Assembly: GCA_016865505.2 (NCBI GenBank)
Contig: AP025252.1
Coordinates: forward strand, 5,974,137 to 6,038,136
Direction of reading: 5' to 3'
From: Bryobacterales bacterium F-183
GTDB lineage: Bacteria; Acidobacteriota; Terriglobia; Bryobacterales; Bryobacteraceae
Length of the DNA: 64,000 bases
A model generated the notes under the pieces. That model saw only the letters and a list, made by a program, of their open reading frames with translations, searched no databases and was not told the origin of the DNA. Position numbers and translations under genes: made by a program. This document shows, one piece after another, positions 1 to 8,800 of this stretch (positions are counted from its first letter, which is position 1; each line of letters begins with the position of its first letter).

Positions 1-666
1 GCCTACGGCGTTTCCTTATATGAGCTGTTCTCCGGCTGCAGGCCGATCGAAGGCGTAACTGACTACGAAATCTTTTCAAATATAATTAATGCACCACTCA
101 ACACGGAGCCTTTGGACAAGGCTGTCTCCAGCCCGAACCTTCGCCGCCTTATCGTCAGCTGCATTGATAAGAAGGCAGCTAGCAGGCCGAGCGCAAGTGA
201 AATTACGGCCGAATTAGGAGCACTCATTGAAAAGGAAATGATGTCACCATCCCGCCCTTTGCGTGTTTTTCTCTGTCATTGCGCCGAAGACAAAGAACGA
301 GTCCGACAACTGTATCACCGGCTGCGCATAGACCGCTTGCAGCCTTGGCTTGACGAAGAGGACTTGCTGCCGGGCCAACGGTGGGAACAGGAAATAAGGC
401 AGGCGGTAAGATCAAGCGACGTGATCTTGGCTTGTCTTTCGCAGCAATCGATCACGAAAACCGGCTACGTGCAAAAAGAACTACGCTTTGCACTAGACAT
501 AGCCGAAGAATTTCCAGATGATCGAATCTTCCTTATCCCCGCTCGCCTGGAAAATTGTTTCGTCCCGGATCGATTGAAGCATTTGCAGTGGGTTGACTTG
601 TTTGAAGAAAATGGCTACGAGCGACTTTTGCGAGCATTATCGTTGGCTGGAAATGGGCGCGTATAG
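1..666 (+). CDS. Ser/Thr protein kinase-TIR fusion protein (5' end outside window)
   Basis: The frame is open from base 1, so the gene starts upstream. About the first 80 residues fit the C-lobe end of a Hanks-type kinase: a GVSLYELFSG segment and a KKAASRPSA stretch carrying the conserved subdomain XI arginine. From about residue 85 a TIR domain follows (LRVFLCHCAEDKE, then WLDEEDLLPG). The second Glu of DEED (bases 358-360) aligns with the catalytic Glu of NAD-cleaving TIR domains such as SARM1, so the NADase site may be intact. The protein ends shortly after the TIR fold. TIR proteins act in bacterial immunity and NAD depletion; a defence role is inference. The DNA is AT-richer than downstream, which suggests transfer. 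ATP-binding residues cannot be checked. Confidence 0.85.
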   Translation, partial: AYGVSLYELFSGCRPIEGVTDYEIFSNIINAPLNTEPLDKAVSSPNLRRLIVSCIDKKAASRPSASEITAELGALIEKEMMSPSRPLRVFLCHCAEDKERVRQLYHRLRIDRLQPWLDEEDLLPGQRWEQEIRQAVRSSDVILACLSQQSITKTGYVQKELRFALDIAEEFPDDRIFLIPARLENCFVPDRLKHLQWVDLFEENGYERLLRALSLAGNGRV

Positions 667-836
667 TTTGAGTCGTTCTCCAGACTTCGACCTTCTACAT
701 TTTGAATGCGACGCGTTGCGTTCAACCTTTTGCGCGAGTCCAATCCTCGACTACCGCTCGAAATACCCATTCACATCCAGCAACAGATGCGATGCCCCCG
801 ACACGAACGACTGTACGTAAACGCTCCATCCAAGCA

Positions 837-1094
837 TTCAATGTCAACACCGCCGGTTGTGTTGGCCTTGTGATCAAGGAAGCCGTGAAGTTGGGCCGCC
901 AGACGCGCCCCGACCTCGAAATCGGCATCTGCGGCGAGCACGGTGGTGAACCGAGCTCGGTGGAGTTCTGCTACCAGATCGGCATGAACTACGTGTCCTG
1001 TTCCCCGTACCGCGTGCCGATCGCACGTCTGGCGGCGGCGCAGGCGGCGTTGTCGGCTAAGGGCGGCAAGTCCGAAGCCAACCGTACGGCGTAA
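837..1094 (+). pseudogene. ppdK: Orphan 3' end of pyruvate phosphate dikinase
   Basis: Roughly the last 80 residues match the C-terminal end of [14 protein letters not shown], then EFCYQIG, then the catalytic-cysteine segment [22 protein letters not shown] full PPDK is near 880 residues, but only about 170 bases separate this segment from the stop of the kinase-TIR gene, so more than 90 percent is missing. The frame extends upstream to an ATG at 702 without PPDK-like sequence. It looks like a remnant left by recombination or insertion at the ppdK 3' end. Its natural stop and a following terminator are kept. Confidence 0.8.
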
Positions 1095-1112
1095 GAACAG
1101 CGGAAAAAAATC

Positions 1113-1156
1113 AAAATGGCGCGTTCGTCCGAGAGGGCGGCGCGCCGTTTCGTTTT
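1113..1156 (+). terminator. Rho-independent terminator after the ppdK remnant
   Basis: An inverted repeat (AAAATGGCGCG pairing with CGCGCCGTTTC, one G-U pair) is followed by GTTTTG. It lies just after the stop of the ppdK remnant, so it is probably the original ppdK terminator. Confidence 0.65.
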
Positions 1157-1200
1157 GATAAGTCGCTTGTTTTCTTCATTTCCGTCCTTGAAGGCGATCG

Positions 1201-1236
1201 TACCCTCTGAGGGTATTTACGTACCCATTTTGGGTA
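1201..1236. promoter_or_regulatory. Twin dyad operator-like site upstream of the MscS gene
   Basis: Two 15-base dyads of the form TACCC-N5-GGGTA stand in tandem: TACCCTCTGAGGGTA at 1201-1215 and TACCCATTTTGGGTA at 1222-1236. Their starts are 21 bases apart, two helical turns, and they end 45 bases before the MscS start codon. This geometry is typical of two repressor dimers bound on one DNA face. No regulator is assigned. Confidence 0.55.
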
Positions 1237-1280
1237 TCTCGAAACTGAGAGTGTGATCTGAGGCTCTACGTTTTGAGGTC

Positions 1281-2360
1281 ATGCTTTCTTCTTATTTGTC
1301 CGATTCGCGGCTCCTTTCGATTGCGATTCCCGTTGGGCTGTTTGTTGGCGTTGTGTTGCTCGGATTGGTGATCCGGGGGATGCTGTTTCGCGCGCTGGAG
1401 GCGTGGTCGAAACGTAGCACGACGCGGTTTGACGATCTGCTGATCCAGTCGATCCGGCGCCCTTTTATCCTTTGGATTGTGATTTTAGCGTTGCTGATAG
1501 CGACGCGATCGTCTGAAATGCCTCCACGAATTACCGACCTTGTCAGCAAGGCGCTGCTGGTGCTGTGGGTGATTTCGTTGACGCTGGTTGCGTCAAAGCT
1601 TGCGGGGGCGCTGGTTGGTTACTACGGCAACCGGGTGACCGACGGCGGAACCACTACCCACCAGGTGACAACGCTAAGCCAGAGCATCGCGAGCCTGATT
1701 ATCGGGGCTATTGGCGTCCTGATTTTGCTCGACTCGCTGCAGATTTCGATCACTCCCATACTGACCGCGTTGGGCGTCGGCGGTTTGGCTGTGGCGCTGG
1801 CGCTGCAGGATACGCTGTCGAATCTGTTTGCGGGTTTTTATGTGACGATTGCGGGGCAGGTGCGAGTTGGTGATTACGTCAAGCTCGACGGCGGGCAGGA
1901 GGGCTTTGTCAGCGACATCAACTGGCGGAGTACGACGATCCGCGCGCTGGCGAATAACCTGATTGTGGTTCCCAATGCGAAGTTGGCGCAGGCGATTGTC
2001 ACCAACTTCTATCTGCCGGAGCGGCGTACGTCAGCGCTGGTGCAGGTGGGTGTGAGCTACGACAACGATCCGGACGATATTGAGCGCGTTCTGCTGGAAG
2101 AGGCGAACACCGCGATCGCCGACGGGAACATCAAGGGTCTGCTGGCGGATCCGCCGCCGATTGTACGGTTCAATCCGGGGTTTGGCGCTTCCTCCCTCGA
2201 CTTCACGCTGATTTGCCAGGTGGCGGAGTTTACCGATCAGTTCCTGGTGCAGCATGAGATGCGGAAGCGCATCTTTAAGCGCTTCCGCCGGGACGGGATC
2301 GAGATTCCATATCCTACACAGTCGCTCTATGTGAAAGAGCAACAGCAGCACCAGGCTTAG
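1281..2360 (+). CDS. MscS-family mechanosensitive ion channel
   Basis: A 359-residue inner-membrane protein, expected to open under membrane tension and release solutes during osmotic downshift. Hydrophobic segments lie near residues 11-33, 57-75, 84-108 and 130-150. Then comes the Gly/Ala-rich pore helix with the family motif GVGGLAVALALQDTLSNLFAG near 165-190, followed by the MscS beta domain (VGDYVKLDGGQEGFV, later VVPNAKL) and a cytoplasmic alpha/beta domain. It is longer than E. coli MscS, with additional N-terminal helices. The ATG follows TTTTGAGGTC, a fair ribosome site. The twin dyad upstream suggests repressor control. Its stop overlaps the stop of the convergent neighbour (TTAG). 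Confidence 0.92.
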   Translation: MLSSYLSDSRLLSIAIPVGLFVGVVLLGLVIRGMLFRALEAWSKRSTTRFDDLLIQSIRRPFILWIVILALLIATRSSEMPPRITDLVSKALLVLWVISLTLVASKLAGALVGYYGNRVTDGGTTTHQVTTLSQSIASLIIGAIGVLILLDSLQISITPILTALGVGGLAVALALQDTLSNLFAGFYVTIAGQVRVGDYVKLDGGQEGFVSDINWRSTTIRALANNLIVVPNAKLAQAIVTNFYLPERRTSALVQVGVSYDNDPDDIERVLLEEANTAIADGNIKGLLADPPPIVRFNPGFGASSLDFTLICQVAEFTDQFLVQHEMRKRIFKRFRRDGIEIPYPTQSLYVKEQQQHQA

Positions 2361-5300
2361 GGGACGAAGTAGCCGGAGATGTCGAACAACAGATGGCCTC
2401 GACCGGAGACGAATGCTTGGATGCCTTGGTTGTTCACCGGGAGGATCGCGGCGTTTGAGGTTAACGCTCCATCGAGGGCGTTCAAAGTCGAGACCACTGG
2501 TTGCGGGGTCCCTGACGGCCAAAGGGAAAGATAACCGAGTTGCGGATCTGCCGGGAGCACTGTCGCGTTGAGTGCCACCGCCTTTGCACCGGAGGGTACG
2601 CCGCACTCGAAATCGTTCAAGGAAATTGGGGTGGTGGAGCCTGCGCTTAACGGCATGGGCAAGGTCAGGCGTGTGTCCAGGGCACGGCAGTTGTTGCCTG
2701 CGATGAACGCGAGTCCGCCGGGGCCGTTGGAGGCCGGGGCGAAGTAGCCGTTGATGTCCAGGACGAGGTGCGTAGTTCCGGAGACGAAGGCGTCCACTGC
2801 ACCGTTGGTGCCGGCAGGCACGATGGCGGCGTTGGCCACGACGGTGCCTGTGAGCGCGTTGAGGGTGGAGACGGTGGGCCGCGGAGAGCCGGTGGGATAA
2901 AGGGTCAAATAGCCGAGGGCTGCTGGCGGTACGACGGTGGCGTTGAGCGAGTACGCGACGGCGTTGGATGGGATGCCGGGGCAGGCTGATTGTGGAATGG
3001 GGAAGGTTCGGGTGGAGGCGGCGGGCAGGATGGGTCCGCCGAAGGTTCCGTTGGCGAGGCGCGTGTCGGCGATGCGGCAGGGGGCCAGGGGATAGAAGAG
3101 GATTTCTGTGCCGTTGACGAAGTAGCCGTTGATGTCGATGATGAGATCGGTTTCGCCATTGGCAAAGGCTGTAACGCGCTGCGTCTCCCCCGTCGGCACG
3201 ATGACAGCGTTGGCCTTGATGCGGCCGTCCAAGGAGTTGAGCAGCGACGTACTCGGACCGCCAGAGGCACCCCAAAGGCTGAGGTAACCGAGAGGTCCCT
3301 TGGGGACGACGGTGACGTTGAGCGACACAGCCAGTGCGTTCGCCGGAAGTCCACACTCATTCTGGAGGGAGAGGGCTCGGTAGTCGCCCGCGCGAAGCGG
3401 CGAACCCGTAAGGCGAGTGTCGAGGATGCGGCAGGGGGCCAAGGGGCGGAAGGTAAGCTTGGCCGAGTCGAAGACTCCTTGTTGTGTGACGGTAACGGTA
3501 TGCCCGGCGATGTTTACGATTCCGGTGCGGGTGACGCCAGTGAAGTTTTTCGCGACCAAGATCATGATGGCGTTCGGGGAGATGGCCGACGCCTGTAAGG
3601 AAATCCACGACGTGTTGTTGACGGCGCTGAAGGGGCATCCAGTGACATTGGTGAGGACTTGGATTTGATCTGTGTCCGTGACCGAGTAGCGGTCCAAGGT
3701 GTACACACATTCGGCACGTTGTTGCTCGATCGGGAATGTGTTGCCGTTTAGCGTGAGCGAACCGGTCCTGGACGTGGACAGGGAGCTTGGTTGTACCTGG
3801 ATGGTGATCTGTCCGTTGCCCGTTCCGCTGGTGGCTGAGGTGATGGAGATCCAGGGGACTGTGGAGGCGGTGGTCCAGGAGACGCCAGGAGCGGTTTGGA
3901 TGGGGAGGGTGATGGACGTGCTGGCGGCGGGGACACGGAATGGCGCGGTTACTGCGAAGGCGACGTTGGGATTTGGCCGGTAGGAGGCGAGGCCGGTGAT
4001 TTGCCGGATACGGTTTTCGCTGACGTAGAGGTCCTGGGTGGCGCGGTCGACGGCGATGCTGTAGGGAGAGCGGAGGATGGCGCCGACGGAGGGTCCTGTT
4101 TCGGTGACGGTATCGCCGCCGGCGATTTCTGTGATGGTGCGGGTGTGGGCGTCGATGCGGCGGATGAAGCGGCGGTCGAAGGTGAGGTAGTAGATGTTGC
4201 CCTCTGCATCGAGGTCGATGTCCCAACAGCCCCCAGGGATCACAAGGTTGAATTGTGCGAGCGTGGCGATATTGAAGCCGGAAAGCACATCGCCCCAGCC
4301 TGGGTTGCAGTGATAAAGTTCGCCCGTGGGCGAGATACGGATGGAGGTAGCGCCACCAGGAGAAACGATTTCGCCAATCCTTTTCCAGAGGCCTGCCACC
4401 AGACGGTTGACTATCGTGGTTTGCGTGCCGATGATGGAACGCGAACCAGGGTCAAAGGCGATACGGCCGAACCGGCTTCCGGAACCGAGTGCTTGGAGCG
4501 CAGCACGCTGCGGGGTAGGAGCCGTGCCATCAAACCTGTACAAGCCGTCGATGAAGCCTTCGCGGCCAAGGATGTAGAACTCGCCGGGGGCCGGATTGAT
4601 GATACTGCGCACCTCGTACTCGAAATCAAAGAGCTTCGACACCGGTTGGCCATCGCGGAGCCGGAATACCGGTTGGCCGACTGAAAGACCAATGCCCCCC
4701 TCGGCGAGCGAGAAGATCGAGCCCGAAGGGTACAACTGTGCGTCTCCGGGCAATCCTCCAAGTTCTGGGAGGCGAACATTCTTGCCTGCAAGAAAGCGAA
4801 AACGGTTTGTGGCGCTATCGATGGTCCACAGGGGGGTGGGCTGCGCGTCGGACGCTACGACGAGTTGGCTGGTCCCATTCCGATAGAGTGCGCCGCGAAA
4901 GAAGCCACCAGCCTCACTGGCAAGCCGACCTTCCTCGATCAGCGAACCGCCACCCGCCAGTTCGATAGCCGTGCCGGTGGACGGTGTGAAGCGGAACAAC
5001 CGCGATCCTGCTAAGAGGAGATCGCCGTTGGGCAGGATCTGAAGAATATCTGCCGTGCTGATCGCGGATACATCCATGCGTTGGTAACGGCCTGTGGACT
5101 TGATAATTTTGGTCAATCGGGGAGCAATCCAGATATCTCCAGCCGCGTCGACGGCTATTGTGATCGATGACGCTCCAAGTTCCAAGTCTGTCGCGAGGTC
5201 TGTTGGCGGAAAGGGTGGGGCATTTGAGGTTCCAGCGACGCGCACGGTGGTTTGCGTGGCGGGGTTGTAGCGTAGAACCTGTGTTGCCTGGAAGGTTTCC

Positions 5301-5785
5301 CGTATTCGGGCAACGATGAGGATTGTCCCGTCAGGATCGAGCGCAAATGCTGGCGTGAGTATGAAGGTGTTACTTGATGGCGGGACATAGACATCGCGAA
5401 TCAAGCCAGTGGAACGTTCCACCATACGAATTCGGAAGTCGTCATAAAAATACAAATTGCCGGCGGTATCAAAAGTGGGGTTTTGCGGGTTCGTAAGAAA
5501 GGTATCGCGCGCCGGGAGTCCTGCATTGGAACTGCCACCGGCGCCCGTGCCTGCGAAGCGGGTTAGGTTGCCCGGGTGGTCGAGACGGTAAATCACATTG
5601 CCGGATGGGAAATACAAATTACCCGCGCTGTCCTGGGTGAGTCCGATGACTCCGTATAACGGTACGGAAGCGGCTGGACCTTCTGGCGCGGGCTTTCCCG
5701 CAAAGGTTCTGATTATCGGACTTTGCGCAAGTGTTACTAGCGGGAGTAACAGAACAAAGCTAGAGAGTTTGAATGGCGATAACAA
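2357..5785 (-). CDS. Secreted beta-propeller/BACON protein with triple C-terminal repeat (paralog A)
   Basis: 1142 residues with a clear signal peptide ending near LVTLAQ. Residues about 22-600 contain NHL-like propeller repeats (AGNLYF and similar strings recur). About 605-780 holds two BACON-like beta-sandwich modules, each marked by a W-I-S motif and a Q-Q-x end. The last about 360 residues are three copies of an about 115-residue module (see the repeat entry). It follows the paralog at 5804-9271 after only 18 bases, so the two probably form an operon. The architecture points to an extracellular binding or adhesion protein; no enzyme motif is seen. Confidence 0.75.
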   Translation of the reverse strand: MLSPFKLSSFVLLLPLVTLAQSPIIRTFAGKPAPEGPAASVPLYGVIGLTQDSAGNLYFPSGNVIYRLDHPGNLTRFAGTGAGGSSNAGLPARDTFLTNPQNPTFDTAGNLYFYDDFRIRMVERSTGLIRDVYVPPSSNTFILTPAFALDPDGTILIVARIRETFQATQVLRYNPATQTTVRVAGTSNAPPFPPTDLATDLELGASSITIAVDAAGDIWIAPRLTKIIKSTGRYQRMDVSAISTADILQILPNGDLLLAGSRLFRFTPSTGTAIELAGGGSLIEEGRLASEAGGFFRGALYRNGTSQLVVASDAQPTPLWTIDSATNRFRFLAGKNVRLPELGGLPGDAQLYPSGSIFSLAEGGIGLSVGQPVFRLRDGQPVSKLFDFEYEVRSIINPAPGEFYILGREGFIDGLYRFDGTAPTPQRAALQALGSGSRFGRIAFDPGSRSIIGTQTTIVNRLVAGLWKRIGEIVSPGGATSIRISPTGELYHCNPGWGDVLSGFNIATLAQFNLVIPGGCWDIDLDAEGNIYYLTFDRRFIRRIDAHTRTITEIAGGDTVTETGPSVGAILRSPYSIAVDRATQDLYVSENRIRQITGLASYRPNPNVAFAVTAPFRVPAASTSITLPIQTAPGVSWTTASTVPWISITSATSGTGNGQITIQVQPSSLSTSRTGSLTLNGNTFPIEQQRAECVYTLDRYSVTDTDQIQVLTNVTGCPFSAVNNTSWISLQASAISPNAIMILVAKNFTGVTRTGIVNIAGHTVTVTQQGVFDSAKLTFRPLAPCRILDTRLTGSPLRAGDYRALSLQNECGLPANALAVSLNVTVVPKGPLGYLSLWGASGGPSTSLLNSLDGRIKANAVIVPTGETQRVTAFANGETDLIIDINGYFVNGTEILFYPLAPCRIADTRLANGTFGGPILPAASTRTFPIPQSACPGIPSNAVAYSLNATVVPPAALGYLTLYPTGSPRPTVSTLNALTGTVVANAAIVPAGTNGAVDAFVSGTTHLVLDINGYFAPASNGPGGLAFIAGNNCRALDTRLTLPMPLSAGSTTPISLNDFECGVPSGAKAVALNATVLPADPQLGYLSLWPSGTPQPVVSTLNALDGALTSNAAILPVNNQGIQAFVSGRGHLLFDISGYFVP
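2362..3445 (-). repeat. Three tandem 'DTR...GYF' modules coding the C-terminus of paralog A
   Basis: Three roughly 350-base units each encode the order C-R-x-x-DTR, then N-V/A-T, then GYLxL, then LNxL, then ANA-x-I, and end in D-I-x-GYF. Similar modules occur in many actinobacterial and acidobacterial secreted proteins; I know of no assigned function. Approximate units are 3120-3445, 2740-3092 and 2362-2705. Confidence 0.75.
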
Positions 5786-5803
5786 GGGCCCAACGTAACA
5801 TGC

Positions 5804-8800
5804 CTAGGGTATGAAGTATCCGTTGACATCCAGCAGCATATGGGTGGCTCCGGATACGAAGGCTTGTATGGTTCCCCAACTTGGCCGGACGGGTACGATG
5901 GCGGCGTTTGAGGTGAAGGCTCCATCGAGCGCGTTCAACGTGGATACCAGGGGCTGCGCGAGGTCTGCGGGGAACAAGGTGAGGTAGCCCATGGGTCCGT
6001 TGCTGGGGAGTACGGTGGCGTTCAGCGATACGACCGATGCAAGGCCTGAGACGGGGCAGCCTGCCAGTAGCGTTTCTACCGTTGTGCTGGAGCCTGCGGG
6101 CAGGGGTTGGGGTCTGGTGAGGCGCGTGTCCAGGATGCGGCAGCCGGCGGTTGGGACGTAGCGCAAGGCTCCGGGTTGACCGGGCGGGGCGAAGTAGCCT
6201 GTGATGTCGAGGATCAGGTGCGTGTTGCCGGATACGAAGGCATTCACCGAGCCGTCGGTGCCTGCGGGTACGATGGCTCCGTTGGCGACTACGGTGCCTG
6301 TCAGCGCATTCAACGTTGATACTTGCGGGAGAGCTTGGCCGGTTGGATACAAGGTGAGGTAGCCGAGCGCGGCCGGAGGTACGACGGTGGCGTTGAGGGC
6401 GTAGGCTTGGGCGGTTGCCGGGATGCCGCAGGCGGACTGGCGCACGGGGATGGTGCGTGTGGCGCCGGCGCTGAGGATCGGGCCTCCGAAGGGGCCGTTG
6501 GCGTTGCGGGAATCCGAGATGCGGCAGGGAGTGACGGGGTAGAAGGCGAGGTCGCTGGTGGATTCCGTAAAGTAGCCGCTGACGTCCACGATGACATCGG
6601 TGTCGTTGTTGGCGAAGACGCGGACCATGGGGTCGCCGGATGCGCCTACTGACACGATGGCGGCGTTGGCTTTGATGCGGCCGTCGAGGGCGTTCAAGGT
6701 GGAGATGACGGGTACAGTGGTGCCTTCGCCCCAAACGGTCATGTATCCGAGCGAGGAGCGAGGTACGGCGGTGATGTTGAGGGCTACGGCGCGGGCACTG
6801 CCGGTGAGTCCGCAACGGCCGTTCAAGGGGAAGACGCGAGTGGTGCCGCCGGTGATGAAGGGTCCGCCATAGGTGCCGTTGGCTTCACGTGTGTCGGCGA
6901 TGCGGCAGGGCGGGAGAGGTACGAAGCCGGTGCGAGTGAGACTGGCGAAAGACGCGGGGTCCTGGTAGACGGTGTGTTTGATGGTATCGACCGACACTTC
7001 GCCACGGCGTAGCGCGCTGGTGGCGTTGGGCGCCAGGTTGTAACGGATGGTGGCGGTGCCCGATCCGGTAGCGGCGCCGAGAGGAGTGATCCAGGTGTCG
7101 CGCGTGAGGACCGACCAGCGGCAGGTGGAGGCAGTGGAGATGGTGAAGAAGCCTTCCACCTCGCTCGAGTAGGAACGCTGCTGGGGCAGGATCGCGTACC
7201 CGCAGGAAGTGCCTTCCTGGATGATGCGCAAGGTGGCGTCGCCGATTTGGACGTTGCCGGAACGCGAGGTGAGTGCGGTGTTGGCGGTGACGTTGACGAG
7301 CACCGTGTTGGAGCTTGGGGTGAGGGTGATCCAGGGTTGATCGGTGCCGGCCTGCCAGGAGCCTGAAGCGGTGACGCGTACCGTGACGTTGCTGGCGGCT
7401 GAGGCGAAGACGTACAGGGGCGAGGGCGAGATCGAGACTGCGGCTCCACCGTTGTAGGCTGCGACGCCGGTAACGACGCGGATTTGCGGGAGCATTGCTT
7501 CGCGGAAGTAGACGTCGCCGGTGACGCGGTCGACGGCGATGTCGCCGATGGCGATTTGTGCGCTGAGTGCGGGTCCGCTGGGTTCACGCGAGGTGCCTCC
7601 GCCGGCGATGGCGATGCTGGTGCCGCTGAAGGGGTGGCGGCGGTAAAGGGTCGAGTACGGGGTGGCGGGTCCGGCGTAGTAGAGGTAGCCGGAGGAGTCG
7701 AGGTCGAAAGCTCCGGGGTTGGGGTTGAAGGCGCCGGTGGCGACGACGGTTTCCGCAGTGCCCGACGCAGGATCAAAGCGGGTGATGCCGGAGGCGGAGA
7801 GATAGTAAATGCGCCCATCGGGCGAGGTACGGAGGCGGCCGGTGGTGTACTGCTGCTGGGTGTTCGAGATCGCGCCGGTTTGGATCCAGGCGCCGCCGTT
7901 CCAGCGATAGAAGCGGCCGAGGTTGGTGGCAGCGATGGGGGTGCCGTACCAGTCGGTGCCGATGCCGGTGTTTTCGGTGGAGACGGAATTGTCGGGACGC
8001 GGCGTGATGAACGGCTCAAACGAGGTCTGGGCGGCGGGGCGTCGCGCGATGAAAGCCGCACGGGCGTAGTAGTTGCCGGAGGGGTCCGCACTGAGGGTGT
8101 ACGGCGTGGCGGGGAGTTCCGCGAGGTACGAAATCGAGGTGTTGGCGGAGGCGATGCGCGACAGGAAGGCGCCGGGTACTTCGAGGGCGAGTCCACCGGC
8201 GGGGGGCGCGTAGAGGACGGCGGTACCGTTGTCGTCGGGACCTTGGATCAGGCTTTGCAGCGGCAGGGATCCTGTGTAGGCCGGGGAGCGGTTGATGACG
8301 ATGGGGCGATAGAGGCCGGAGCCTTGCTCAACGCGCCAGAGAGGGGCGAGTCCGTCGAAGAGGACAACGAGTTCGCCAGTGCCGGCGCGGTACAGAGCGT
8401 CGCGGAATCCGAAGCCTGCGGAAAGTACGGACGCGCCGTCAGAGGCGGGCGTTTGGTTGAGTGCTCCGGCGAGGCGCTGGAAGGTGGAAGAACCGCTCAG
8501 ATACCGGTCGACGGTGGAGCCGATGAAGAGGAAGTCCCCACCGGAGAGGAAGCGCACGCGGCGGTAGGCGACGCCTTGCGGTGCGGCATTAATCAGAGTG
8601 CTGACCTGCAACGATTGGATGTTGAGTTGGCGAAGGAGGGGTCCGCCAGAGGTGCCGTCGAGAAGGAAGAGGTTGCCAACAGCGTCGATGGCGAGGTCTG
8701 TGACGGTGCCGGTTACGTTGGCGAGGGAGGTCTGCGCGCCGGTATTGGGGTTGACGCTGTAGATGTTGGTGCCGTTGGCGTAATAGATGACGCCGGAGAC

